Positions 23,334-30,445 of a stretch of 36,255 nucleotides of DNA are shown here, one piece after another; within the stretch, counting starts at the first letter, position 1, and each line of letters opens with the position of its first letter. Location: contig JAPOLY010000023.1 of assembly GCA_029976805.1 (NCBI GenBank), positions 1-36,255 of the forward strand, read 5' to 3'. Under the pieces are notes generated by a model. The model saw only the letters and a program-made list of their open reading frames with translations. It ran no database searches and was not told the DNA's origin. Made by a program: the position numbers and the translations under genes. This DNA is from a bacterium. GTDB taxonomy: Bacteria > Planctomycetota > UBA8108 > UBA1146.

Positions 23334-26197
23334 TCCAGAGTTTTGGAGCTGGGCGCCGGGAGAAGTCTCCTGCGCACCACCTGCATTCCCGTGGGCAACT
23401 CACCGTCGAACAACTGAACGAGGACGTCTTCGGGCTTCGCAAGGTGATCCCCCTGAAGACAGATTCGCATCGACAGCAAACTTTCTTCCGGGCGACAGGT
23501 CTGCAGACCCTGTACATCGGAAGGAACCTCAGCAAGCCAACTCAGGTTGCGAATTCCAGGGCGGATATCGACCACCTTCGGCTTGCCTTTTTTCGTCAAT
23601 CGGTCAACCGGGATTTCTTTGCGATCGAGAAGTTTCTGCAAGACTTCTGTGGGAATCCGTTCTGCGACCTCATTCGGCACGAAGATAAGAAAGTCTGCCC
23701 ACGTGCTGACAATGGAGAGCTTCGGAGCGTCCGGTCCCAGGGCATGCAGGGATCGAATGACGATTCCATCTGGACACTGCATGCTCAGCTTTTCGAGAAC
23801 CACTTCAGCGGGAACGTCTTCCTGAAGGCGAATGTCGACGACTTCCGAAAGCCCCGCCATTCCCAAACGCAACGGCGGCCCGAATGACATTTGAGGAATC
23901 GGGTGAAAACCCTTGGAGTATGCAGGAGAGAATCCCGCTCTTCGGATTGCCCTTGGCAGGAAACGGTTCAGATCCAAATGGCTCATGTAGCGGGCGCGAC
24001 CCAGCTTGGCGTATCTGATTCGATATCCATGACTGGCATGATCCAACTCTTTCCGCTCTGGCGGAAGTTTGGGATTTATGCGCTCCGCAAAACGCTTTTT
24101 GGCTTCTTCCCTGACCTCTTCAACACCCGCATCGGTTTGTGAAGAAGCCTTGCCCACTTTTTTCTCTTTGGCATCGAGGAAATCGAGGAACTCGATGCGC
24201 TCTTCTTTCATTTGACTGAGATCACATTCAATTCCACAGTCGTAACAAACCAATCTGCGCTTGTCTTCACTCGCCTCTGCCACATTTGTGTAGTGGGTTA
24301 GTCTCTTGCCAGGCTTGCCACACGGATGGGAAGTCCGATCCTTGAGAGCTCTCTGGTACTCGCGTTTGAGAAACTTGGGCTCTACTCCGCAATCGAGGTG
24401 ATCCCAGGGGAGCCTCGCATCGATGGGAATGGTGCCGAGGAAACGATAGCGGTCGATCTCATTTTCCTCGATCGCTTCCATCCAGTAGTCAAATCTCATG
24501 CGATCAGACCAGCCGTCGAATCGGCAGCCTTTTCGCCACGCAGTTTCGATGACATTGGAGATGGTTCGGTCTCCCCTGCTGAGGATTCCCTCGAGGTGAC
24601 TCGTCGATGGATCGTGCCAGCGCAATTGGAGGCCCGGGTACCGGGTCCACTTCCTCAATGCTTCGTGTTTCAGTTCGATATCAGGAAGGTCGTCCATCGC
24701 TGCCCACTGGAAGGGAGTGAACGGCTTCGGTACATGACTTGAAACAGAGACGGTCACCTGGGCTCGTCCTTTTGGGAGATACTCCCGGGCAATGTCGAGC
24801 ATGCGCTTGCCTGTGTCAGCGATTCCGCGGACGTCACTTTCATCTTCTGTGGGCAGGCCAATCATGAAGTACAGTTTCATCCTGCGCCAACCTCTGGAGA
24901 AGATCCGGTGCGCACTCTTTGCGATGTCTTCCTCAGTAATGTTCTTATTGACCACGTCACGCATTCGCTGAGTCCCTGCCTCCGGAGCGAAGGTCAGGGA
25001 GGTATTGCGGACACTCGACATCTCTTCCAGCATTTCATCGGTCAAACCATAGGCACGAAGAGAAGAGACACTGAGAGAAATATTCTTCTCCCGCAACTCT
25101 GGCATGATCTTTTTGACGAGTGGTTCAATGGCGCTGTAGTCTGCAGTCGAGAGGCTGGTGAGAGAGACTTCATCGAAGCCTCCGCACTTGACCGCATCAC
25201 GGACCACCTCCTGAATATCTTCCGGGGGTCTCTCCCTGACAGGGCGGTAGATCATTCCCGCCTGACAGAATCGGCAACCCTCGGTACAGCCCCTGGCAAC
25301 CTCGATGCTCGCACGATCAAAAACCACTTCCGTATTGGGAACGGGGGATTTGGCCGGGAATGGATACTCGGCAAGGTCGGGAACGTGTGCCCGCTTCACT
25401 GAGGCAGGGACTCTTTCGTCCAGCGGTGAGTCGACAACAGTGAACCCTGTATCCGGTTCCACCCGAGTACTGTAAAGCGACGGAACATAAACCCCGTCGA
25501 AACCACTGATCTGGATCAGTCGATCTCTTCGGGAAACACCCAGTTCCTTGAGTGATTTCCAATGGTCGACCACCTTGTGAAAGTGTCCTTCACCGTCGCC
25601 GATCAAAAATGCATCGATGAAGGGACTCATCGGTTCTGGCTGGAATGCCACCGGTCCCCCGGCCATGACCAACGGGCAATCGTCGTCGCGATCACTGGAG
25701 CGAATGGGGATGCCACCGAGATCGAGCATCGTCAGAATATTGGTGAAGGTGAGCTCGTACTGCATCGAGAAACCGACGACGTCAAAATCTCGCATCCTTC
25801 GCCAGGATTCCAGGCTGACCAATTCAAGGTCACGGGCCCGCAACTCTTTTTCACAATCGATCCAAGGGGTGTAAACCCGCTCGGCACGAACATCCTCGAG
25901 GCCATTCAATTGCGAATACAGAATCTTGAAGCCCAGATGGCTCATCCCAATTTCATAGACATCCGGAAAGGCCAGAAGGAAGGAAAGTCGGGCATCCGTC
26001 TTCGTGACCGAATGCAGCTCTCCCCCGGTGTAACGGCCAGGCTTTTCGAGTCGATGGAGAAATGCTCTGTATGGATGGCGGGCAATATCGTGACGGTCGG
26101 GAAGAATCGAGAGATCTTCGCCATCGGCAGCTTCCGAGGCACCACTCTCAAAACCGACCTTGCCCATGGAATCCCAGAGGGAATTTTCGTCAGACAC
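23324..26197 (-). CDS. B12-binding-like radical SAM protein fused to DUF2344 (TIGR03960-TIGR03936 type)
   Basis: The GTG at 26197 has GGGAG eight bases upstream; the longest ORF begins 20 codons earlier without support. The product has 957 residues. An N-terminal region (about 60-240) has the cobalamin-binding-like fold pattern (FPDVYEIGMSHLGFKILYSQLN, VVGFSMQYELTFTNILTMLDL). The radical SAM core starts at CTEGCRFC (Cys304, 308, 311), with the S-adenosylmethionine-binding region SLTSLSTADYSAIEPLV. A Cys group (HPCGKPG and CYDCGIEC, about 626-658) may bind zinc or a second cluster. The last about 225 residues are DUF2344 (RYAKLGRARYMSHLDLNRFLPRAIRRAG). The family is widespread and often encoded near ribonuclease G or ribosomal-protein genes; its reaction is not known to me. 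RNA modification is a guess supported here only by rnpA and yidD upstream in the same run. Confidence 0.92.
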   Translation of the reverse strand: MSDENSLWDSMGKVGFESGASEAADGEDLSILPDRHDIARHPYRAFLHRLEKPGRYTGGELHSVTKTDARLSFLLAFPDVYEIGMSHLGFKILYSQLNGLEDVRAERVYTPWIDCEKELRARDLELVSLESWRRMRDFDVVGFSMQYELTFTNILTMLDLGGIPIRSSDRDDDCPLVMAGGPVAFQPEPMSPFIDAFLIGDGEGHFHKVVDHWKSLKELGVSRRDRLIQISGFDGVYVPSLYSTRVEPDTGFTVVDSPLDERVPASVKRAHVPDLAEYPFPAKSPVPNTEVVFDRASIEVARGCTEGCRFCQAGMIYRPVRERPPEDIQEVVRDAVKCGGFDEVSLTSLSTADYSAIEPLVKKIMPELREKNISLSVSSLRAYGLTDEMLEEMSSVRNTSLTFAPEAGTQRMRDVVNKNITEEDIAKSAHRIFSRGWRRMKLYFMIGLPTEDESDVRGIADTGKRMLDIAREYLPKGRAQVTVSVSSHVPKPFTPFQWAAMDDLPDIELKHEALRKWTRYPGLQLRWHDPSTSHLEGILSRGDRTISNVIETAWRKGCRFDGWSDRMRFDYWMEAIEENEIDRYRFLGTIPIDARLPWDHLDCGVEPKFLKREYQRALKDRTSHPCGKPGKRLTHYTNVAEASEDKRRLVCYDCGIECDLSQMKEERIEFLDFLDAKEKKVGKASSQTDAGVEEVREEAKKRFAERINPKLPPERKELDHASHGYRIRYAKLGRARYMSHLDLNRFLPRAIRRAGFSPAYSKGFHPIPQMSFGPPLRLGMAGLSEVVDIRLQEDVPAEVVLEKLSMQCPDGIVIRSLHALGPDAPKLSIVSTWADFLIFVPNEVAERIPTEVLQKLLDRKEIPVDRLTKKGKPKVVDIRPGIRNLSWLAEVPSDVQGLQTCRPEESLLSMRICLQGDHLAKPEDVLVQLFDGELPTGMQVVRRRLLPAPSSKTLERV

Positions 26198-26345
26198 CTT
26201 GTTTTCTCCCACCCTCAATTTGGAGGTATTGATCCACTGGACAAATCCTGAGCCCAAGGATCGAGAACCAATCTGGATAATATCATGCCGGAATCGGCTG
26301 CACAGTTTTCTCTGTTCGCCACTCCCGAATCACACCGCGGAGGGA

Positions 26346-26498
26346 TCACTCCCCTTTTGGACCGTTTCTTCGATCGTTCCGGGAAGAAGGGATTCGGACC
26401 TTGTTTGGTGAAGATGAATTCTTGCGGGCGGGGATCCACTGAATGGCCAGGGCCACGATCAGGGCGGTGGTCAGGAAGGAAGGATCGGTCCAGAACAT
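26346..26498 (-). CDS. Small single-helix membrane protein, 50 residues, coupled to the MerR gene
   Basis: The ATG at 26498 follows the MerR gene's TAG with no base between them (TAGATG). GAGGGG lies nine bases upstream, inside the last MerR codons. The protein begins MFWTDPSFLTTALIVALAIQ, one hydrophobic helix at about residues 8-22, and continues WIPARKN into a very basic, Ser/Asn/Arg-rich cytoplasmic tail ending in GPKGE. By the positive-inside rule the N-terminus faces out. I know no family. The perfect spacing and clean stop-start junction argue for a real gene. It is followed by 148 bp without a gene before the radical SAM start. Confidence 0.6.
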   Translation of the reverse strand: MFWTDPSFLTTALIVALAIQWIPARKNSSSPNKVRIPSSRNDRRNGPKGE

Positions 26499-26792
26499 CT
26501 ACAGTTTCCCCTCGTCGATCAGTTGCTTGATTTCTTTCAGGGACTTCCCCTGCTCCTGCAAATCCGCCATTTTGGCCAAACGCTCAAAGATCCATTCGGC
26601 ATAGAGGCGGTGGCCAGCGGGGGTTCGCTCCTCCTCCTCGATGAATCCCGAGACGGTGTAATCGTGGATCGTCTGACGGGAGATCCCCGTCGCAGCCATC
26701 ACTTCACCGATCTTGAAGAGTTTTCTCGGCACCTGGCCTGCAGAAGGCTTGGGCAAGCGTCGTATTCCCCTCTTGGATATCAAAATGCACAC
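26499..26792 (-). CDS. MerR-family one-domain transcriptional regulator
   Basis: The product is up to 97 residues and is essentially only the MerR winged-helix domain: FKIGEVMAATGISRQTIHDYTVSGFI, then EERTPAGHRLYAEWIFERLAKMADLQEQGKSLKEIKQLI. The wing (PAGHRLY) and both helices are intact. There is no C-terminal effector or metal-binding region and no dimerisation helix of normal length, so it probably senses nothing itself, or needs a partner. The start is ambiguous: GTG at 26792, a TTG with AGAGGGG upstream, or a GTG just before PRKLFKIG (77 residues). It lies 96 nt after yidD behind an A+T-rich heptad repeat, and it is immediately followed by the small membrane protein at 26346-26498, a plausible partner. 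Confidence 0.85.
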   Translation of the reverse strand: MCILISKRGIRRLPKPSAGQVPRKLFKIGEVMAATGISRQTIHDYTVSGFIEEEERTPAGHRLYAEWIFERLAKMADLQEQGKSLKEIKQLIDEGKL

Positions 26793-26820
26793 CGGACATG
26801 ACGGCCGGCTTCCCCGCGCG

Positions 26821-26841
26821 CTTTATACTTTATACTTTATA
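26821..26841. repeat. Three tandem CTTTATA heptads upstream of merR
   Basis: Three exact copies of CTTTATA run at 26821-26841; on the minus strand they read TATAAAG three times, each copy a possible -10 box. They lie 29-49 bp before the most upstream merR start and form a sharp A+T-rich island in GC-rich DNA. A TTGAAC that could serve as -35 lies further upstream on the minus strand, but spacing to the copies is 7, 14 or 21 bases, none ideal. Confidence 0.8.
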
Positions 26842-26888
26842 AACCATAGTTCAAGAGCAGAATTTTCTCTTCTGAGCGTGGATTCGAT

Positions 26889-27170
26889 TCAGGTTTTGCC
26901 GGGAGGCTCCGGAACCGGGTCGTAGCCGCCACGGGAAAAGGGGTGGCAACGAAACAACCGGTGAAGGGTGAGATACAGTCCGCGCAAAGCTCCGTGACCA
27001 CGAATCGCCTCCGCCGCATAGCAACTGCACGTCGGCTCGAAGCGACACAAAGGTGGCAACAGTGGCGAGATCCCGCTGCGATAAAACCGGATCAGTCCCA
27101 GAAAGACCCTCGCCAGCAGGCCCGGACTCTCAAGCTCAGCCCGTTGATCCCCTTCCCCCTGCTCCGTCAT
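26889..27170 (-). CDS. yidD: Membrane protein insertion efficiency factor YidD
   Basis: YidD assists YidC-dependent insertion of inner-membrane proteins. The 93-residue protein has the complete family signature: [20 protein letters not shown] followed by SCYAAEAI, and [14 protein letters not shown] at the C-terminus. The N-terminal extension (about 15 residues, Glu-rich) is slightly longer than in E. coli. The ATG at 27170 overlaps the rnpA stop codon by four bases (ATGA), the arrangement common in bacteria, so the two are translated together. Unlike the usual rpmH-rnpA-yidD-yidC order, what follows is a regulator gene and no yidC is visible. Confidence 0.96.
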   Translation of the reverse strand: MTEQGEGDQRAELESPGLLARVFLGLIRFYRSGISPLLPPLCRFEPTCSCYAAEAIRGHGALRGLYLTLHRLFRCHPFSRGGYDPVPEPPGKT

Positions 27171-27529
27171 CGGGGCTCTCCGGAAGAATCGACGGAACGG
27201 GAGATCAAATCGATGACTTCCAGCCTCAACTTTTGAAAATCGAGGTCGGAGCAGCCGGGACGGGGAATCAGAATGAGATCCCTGTGTGCAGGAGCCCGGG
27301 AGCGTTCAACCCGAAAGATTTCCCGCAGCCGCCTCTTGAGACGGTTTCGAACGACTGCGTTGCCGACCTTGCGACTGACTGCGAGCCCCAGACGACTTTC
27401 GTCACGACCCGCTTCAAGGACCACCGCACGGAGGTGCCGGGTACTCCAGCGAACGCCTTTGGAAAAGACTTCCTCAAAATCCGCCTTGCGGCAGATTCGT
27501 GAAGATCTTGGAAACTGGTGACCACTCAT
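27167..27529 (-). CDS. rnpA: Ribonuclease P protein component
   Basis: This is the protein subunit of RNase P, which helps the catalytic RNA bind pre-tRNA leaders. The 120-residue protein has the expected N-terminal [18 protein letters not shown], central [20 protein letters not shown] with the RNR signature, and LREIFR followed by [16 protein letters not shown]. The start ATG at 27529 is preceded by GGGGG very close (3-nt spacing) and by a better GGAGGTGG 10 nt upstream, which lies inside a perfect palindrome (27538-27559). The gene starts only 17 nt after the leucine dehydrogenase stop codon; rpmH, its usual partner, is absent. Translation may be controlled by the palindrome. Confidence 0.95.
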   Translation of the reverse strand: MSGHQFPRSSRICRKADFEEVFSKGVRWSTRHLRAVVLEAGRDESRLGLAVSRKVGNAVVRNRLKRRLREIFRVERSRAPAHRDLILIPRPGCSDLDFQKLRLEVIDLISRSVDSSGEPR

Positions 27530-27537
27530 GTGCCCCC

Positions 27538-27559
27538 TTCCACCTCCTAGGAGGTGGAA
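27538..27559. promoter_or_regulatory. Perfect 22-bp palindrome holding the rnpA Shine-Dalgarno sequence
   Basis: The core CCACCTCCTAGGAGGTGG is extended by TT and AA to a perfect 22-bp palindrome. On the rnpA mRNA the left half equals the anti-Shine-Dalgarno tail of 16S rRNA (CACCUCCU) and the right half is its complement AGGAGGUG. Folded with a CUAG loop, the 9-bp stem would hide the Shine-Dalgarno sequence. The centre contains the TAG stop codon of the upstream dehydrogenase, so terminating ribosomes would open it. Confidence 0.75.
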
Positions 27560-28629
27560 TCAGCGACCGACTGACCATTCATTTGGCGGGCTTCTTCAAG
27601 GCGGTTTTCGGCGACTCGGTACGCGGCTTCTGCGGGTGTCAGGTTTTCCCTGCGTGAGGTTTCGAAGACTTCACGGAGCCCGTTGTAGATGTTTTCAATC
27701 TTGGAGACTGCGGTGCGCTCGTCGTAACCTTCCGGTCGAACCTCTACCGAAACGTTGATGATTCCACCGGCATTGATGATGAAATCCGGTGCATAAAGGA
27801 TTCCGAGATCGTGCAGCTCTTGGGCATGCTCTTCACCCAGAAGCTGATTATTGGCCGCACCCGCAACCACTTTCACTTTCAGGCGAGGAATGGTGTCACC
27901 ATTGAGGATTCCACCGAGAGCGCACGGAATGAACACATCTGCATCCACATCGTAGATCTCATCACCGAGAACCACTTCCACTCCCGGAAGAGCAGCGAAT
28001 TCCATACAACGATCTTGATTGATGTCGGTCACGGTCACGCGAGCCCCCAGCATGGAGAGACAACGAACGACGTCTCCTCCCACCTGACCCAGACCCTGTA
28101 CCGAATAGTGAAGACGATCCAGGTGACTGGTACCAAACTTCTCTTCAGTACACGCGAAGAGTCCACGGATCACTCCGCGTGCTGTGAAAGGAGAAGGGTT
28201 TCCGCTGGAGCCTGACTGACGACTCAACCCGGTCACGTATTGGGTCTCCTTTTGCAGCCACTCCAGCTCCTGGATTCCAATGCCCACATCCTCTGCGGTG
28301 ATATAGGTACCACCGAGGGAATCGACGAATCTGCCCATGGCACGCATCAGAGGCTCGGTCTTGTCTCTCCTCTGGTCGCCAATGATGACCGCTTTACCGC
28401 CGCCGAGACCGGTATTGGCGCAGGCACTCTTGTAAGTCATGCCTTTTGAGAGGCGCAGAACGTCAAAAATTGCCTCTTCTTCTGTGGTGTAGTTCCACAT
28501 TCGGAGTCCCCCGAGGGCAGGCCCAAGGGTGGTGTCATGCACGGCAATGACCGCTTTCAATCCCGTTTCGGGATCATTGGCCATCACGACGTTTTCATAT
28601 CCATCGGCTTCAATTTTTTTGATCTTCAT
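27547..28629 (-). CDS. Leucine dehydrogenase (Glu/Leu/Phe/Val dehydrogenase family)
   Basis: The enzyme deaminates branched-chain amino acids oxidatively to 2-oxo acids with NAD. I start at the ATG at 28629 (MKIKKIEADG), preceded by AAGGGGAAG; an in-frame extension upstream adds 63 residues with no homology. The 360-residue length matches leucine dehydrogenases. Lys67 (GMTYKSA) and Lys79 (LGGGKAVI) correspond to the substrate-binding and catalytic lysines, and Asp114 (TAEDVG) to the conserved acid. The NAD site is VQGLGQVGGDVVRCL. GGLRMW and the motif FIPCALGGILN are as in Bacillus leucine dehydrogenase (bcd). The gene is also close to phenylalanine and valine dehydrogenases, so exact substrate preference is inferred. 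It leads the minus-strand run to rnpA and yidD. Confidence 0.93.
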   Translation of the reverse strand: MKIKKIEADGYENVVMANDPETGLKAVIAVHDTTLGPALGGLRMWNYTTEEEAIFDVLRLSKGMTYKSACANTGLGGGKAVIIGDQRRDKTEPLMRAMGRFVDSLGGTYITAEDVGIGIQELEWLQKETQYVTGLSRQSGSSGNPSPFTARGVIRGLFACTEEKFGTSHLDRLHYSVQGLGQVGGDVVRCLSMLGARVTVTDINQDRCMEFAALPGVEVVLGDEIYDVDADVFIPCALGGILNGDTIPRLKVKVVAGAANNQLLGEEHAQELHDLGILYAPDFIINAGGIINVSVEVRPEGYDERTAVSKIENIYNGLREVFETSRRENLTPAEAAYRVAENRLEEARQMNGQSVADSTS

Positions 28630-29029
28630 GCTTCCCCTTGGTCTCTGTGGGTTTGGTGAGACTTCAGGCAACTTGCCGAAGTCGGGCTCACACCCTCGAC
28701 ACGGGCTATCTGGACCCCAAAACCACCTCGCCTCCGTCTGCATTTTCCCCGAAAACCGTCGAAGGAACGATTCGCCTTGGCGAACCGTTGCAGGGAAGAG
28801 GTGATAACAACCCGGCATGTTCCCCTGAGGTCACATACACGGATCATACTGATTGTAACCGTTCACTTGTCAGTGCAGAAGTGAATCGGAAACCTGTGTC
28901 ACCTCCCTGGCCGTTTCCACAAGTCATTATTTTACAGGGGTTTGCAAAATAGGATCTAACCGATTCCAAGCCTTGCAATCCCTTCTGGCAACAAGTAGAC
29001 ATAGACGATCCCCAATCCACGGAGTTCCG
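28630..29029. other. Divergent intergenic region, leucine dehydrogenase / lolC
   Basis: These 400 bp hold no credible gene; the short ORFs on both strands lack ribosome-binding sites and conserved motifs. An imperfect hairpin (AACGATTCGCC with GGCGAACCGTT, 28766-28789, one A-C mismatch) lies about 140 bp upstream of the dehydrogenase start and would be in its leader. A+T-rich DNA at 28924-28956 (ATTATTTTACAG, TTTGCAAAATAGGAT) is the most promoter-like stretch before lolC. No -35/-10 pair is convincing on either strand. Confidence 0.4.
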
Positions 29030-30445
29030 TTGAAGTACCACGACTACCTGACTCGCCGTTATCTCAGCAGACGCTGGGCACCCTGGGCCGCCACCGTAGC
29101 GGTGGCCCTGGGAGTCTTTTCGTTGCTGACAGTTCTGGCAGTCATGGAGGGCTTCAAAGTCGAAATGCGGGAAAGGATTCGCGGTACCCTCTCCCATCTG
29201 GTCATCGAAGCAGACCCGTTCAGGGGACTCGTCGGGGAAGACTCGCTTCTCAGAACGATCGAATCCATTGACGGAGTCAAGGCTGCTGCGCCACATGTCA
29301 CCACCCTCGCCCTCTACAAGGTAGGCGTCATGGACCACTGTGTTCTCAGGGGAGTAGAGCCTGCCGCCGAGTGCGAAGTTTCCGATCTCGCACGCTTCCT
29401 TCTCTCTGATGTCGAGATCAACGAAATGCTGAATGACCGCTTCATGCTGTTGCCGGCAGATCGCGAGCCGATGCCGGTGGAACAGGTGGAACAGCTCTTC
29501 TCACTGGAACGCAGGAGAGATGTTCTGCGCTGGCGACTGCAGGAGGATCCCGGTTCAGGCTTCTCTGTGGACGCTCCTCCCAAACCCTTCATCGTCGGTA
29601 TCGAAGCATTGCGAAGCGGCAGACTGAGCATGGGCGATGTGGTTCAGATCTCCTCCTACTCTCCCGTCTCTCTGGAACCGTGCTCAGACAATTTTATCGT
29701 CGTCGGTGCATTCCAATCCGGTGTCTATGAACAGGACCTGCGTTGGGCATACACCTATATTCGATCACTCCAGGACACTCTTGAATTGTGGGATGATGAA
29801 GCAGAGGACATGAGACTCTCTGGAATCTCGATCAAACTCGATGACTATTCGCAAGCGGACAAGATCAAAGGCGAGATTCGTCGGGAAGTGGATCGGCGAA
29901 TGTTCCTCGATCAGGATCATCCGGACAAGATTCCCCTGCGCAGTCCATCCTTTGAAACATGGGAGGACAAGAGGGCAAATCTGATTCAGGCCGTCGAAAT
30001 CGAAAAACGCATCATCTCGGTTTTGATGTTGCTCATCGTTGCATTCGCCGCAGGAATGATCTTCCTGATTCTGATGCTGCTGGTGATTGAGAAAGAACGG
30101 GATCTTGGAGTCCTCCGCGCCCTCGGAGCGACCCGCAGTGGAGTCGTCTCTCTTGTTCTGCGCCAGGGGATGTTCCTGTGCACGTTAGGAGCCGCAGTCG
30201 GCCTCTTGGCTGGCTGGGTTTTCCTCGAGAACATCAATGCGTTTCATGATCTGGTCTATCAGATGACCGGGCTGAGACTCTTTCCTCCAAATGTCTATTA
30301 TCTCGAGCGCATTCCAATGGTGTTACGTTGGCAGGACGTTCTTCTCGTCAGCCTCCCGACCCTGATCTTTGGCTTCTTTGGCAGTATTCTCCCGGCTATC
30401 CGGGCGGGCCGCCACGACCCCATCAAGGCGTTGCATCATGAGTGA
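29030..30445 (+). CDS. lolC: LolC/LolE-type lipoprotein-releasing ABC permease
   Basis: This is the inner-membrane subunit of the complex that extracts outer-membrane lipoproteins. The TTG at 29030 has GGAG five bases upstream and puts the N-terminus at MKYHDYLTRRYLSRR, the typical LolC/E beginning. The product has 471 residues with four helices: about 18-38, then after a large periplasmic domain about 320-352 (FLILMLLVIEKERDLGVLRALGAT, the coupling-helix region), 370-395 and 425-450. FtsX/MacB_PCD features are present. It is about 60 residues longer than E. coli LolC; the extra part is in the periplasmic domain near residues 130-190 and is charged. With only one permease gene beside lolD, a homodimeric permease of the LolF kind is likely. 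The end overlaps lolD by eight bases. Confidence 0.88.
   Translation: MKYHDYLTRRYLSRRWAPWAATVAVALGVFSLLTVLAVMEGFKVEMRERIRGTLSHLVIEADPFRGLVGEDSLLRTIESIDGVKAAAPHVTTLALYKVGVMDHCVLRGVEPAAECEVSDLARFLLSDVEINEMLNDRFMLLPADREPMPVEQVEQLFSLERRRDVLRWRLQEDPGSGFSVDAPPKPFIVGIEALRSGRLSMGDVVQISSYSPVSLEPCSDNFIVVGAFQSGVYEQDLRWAYTYIRSLQDTLELWDDEAEDMRLSGISIKLDDYSQADKIKGEIRREVDRRMFLDQDHPDKIPLRSPSFETWEDKRANLIQAVEIEKRIISVLMLLIVAFAAGMIFLILMLLVIEKERDLGVLRALGATRSGVVSLVLRQGMFLCTLGAAVGLLAGWVFLENINAFHDLVYQMTGLRLFPPNVYYLERIPMVLRWQDVLLVSLPTLIFGFFGSILPAIRAGRHDPIKALHHE

Noticed and set aside
25562-26251. 229-codon plus-strand frame opposite the radical SAM gene
   Set aside because: Fully antisense to conserved domains and without motifs or a Shine-Dalgarno sequence.
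26285-26530. 81-codon plus-strand frame in the merR-radical SAM gap
   Set aside because: Arg/Ser-rich sequence typical of a shadow, no ribosome-binding site; the minus-strand 50-codon gene at 26346-26498 explains this DNA better.
27167-27559. A very short rpmH gene hidden upstream of rnpA
   Set aside because: Only 17 bp separate the dehydrogenase stop codon from rnpA, and no L34-like Arg/Lys-rich frame is found in the gap or near it.
28638-28952. Short open frames on both strands in the 28630-29029 gap
   Set aside because: No ribosome-binding sites, no conserved motifs, and composition unlike neighbouring proteins.
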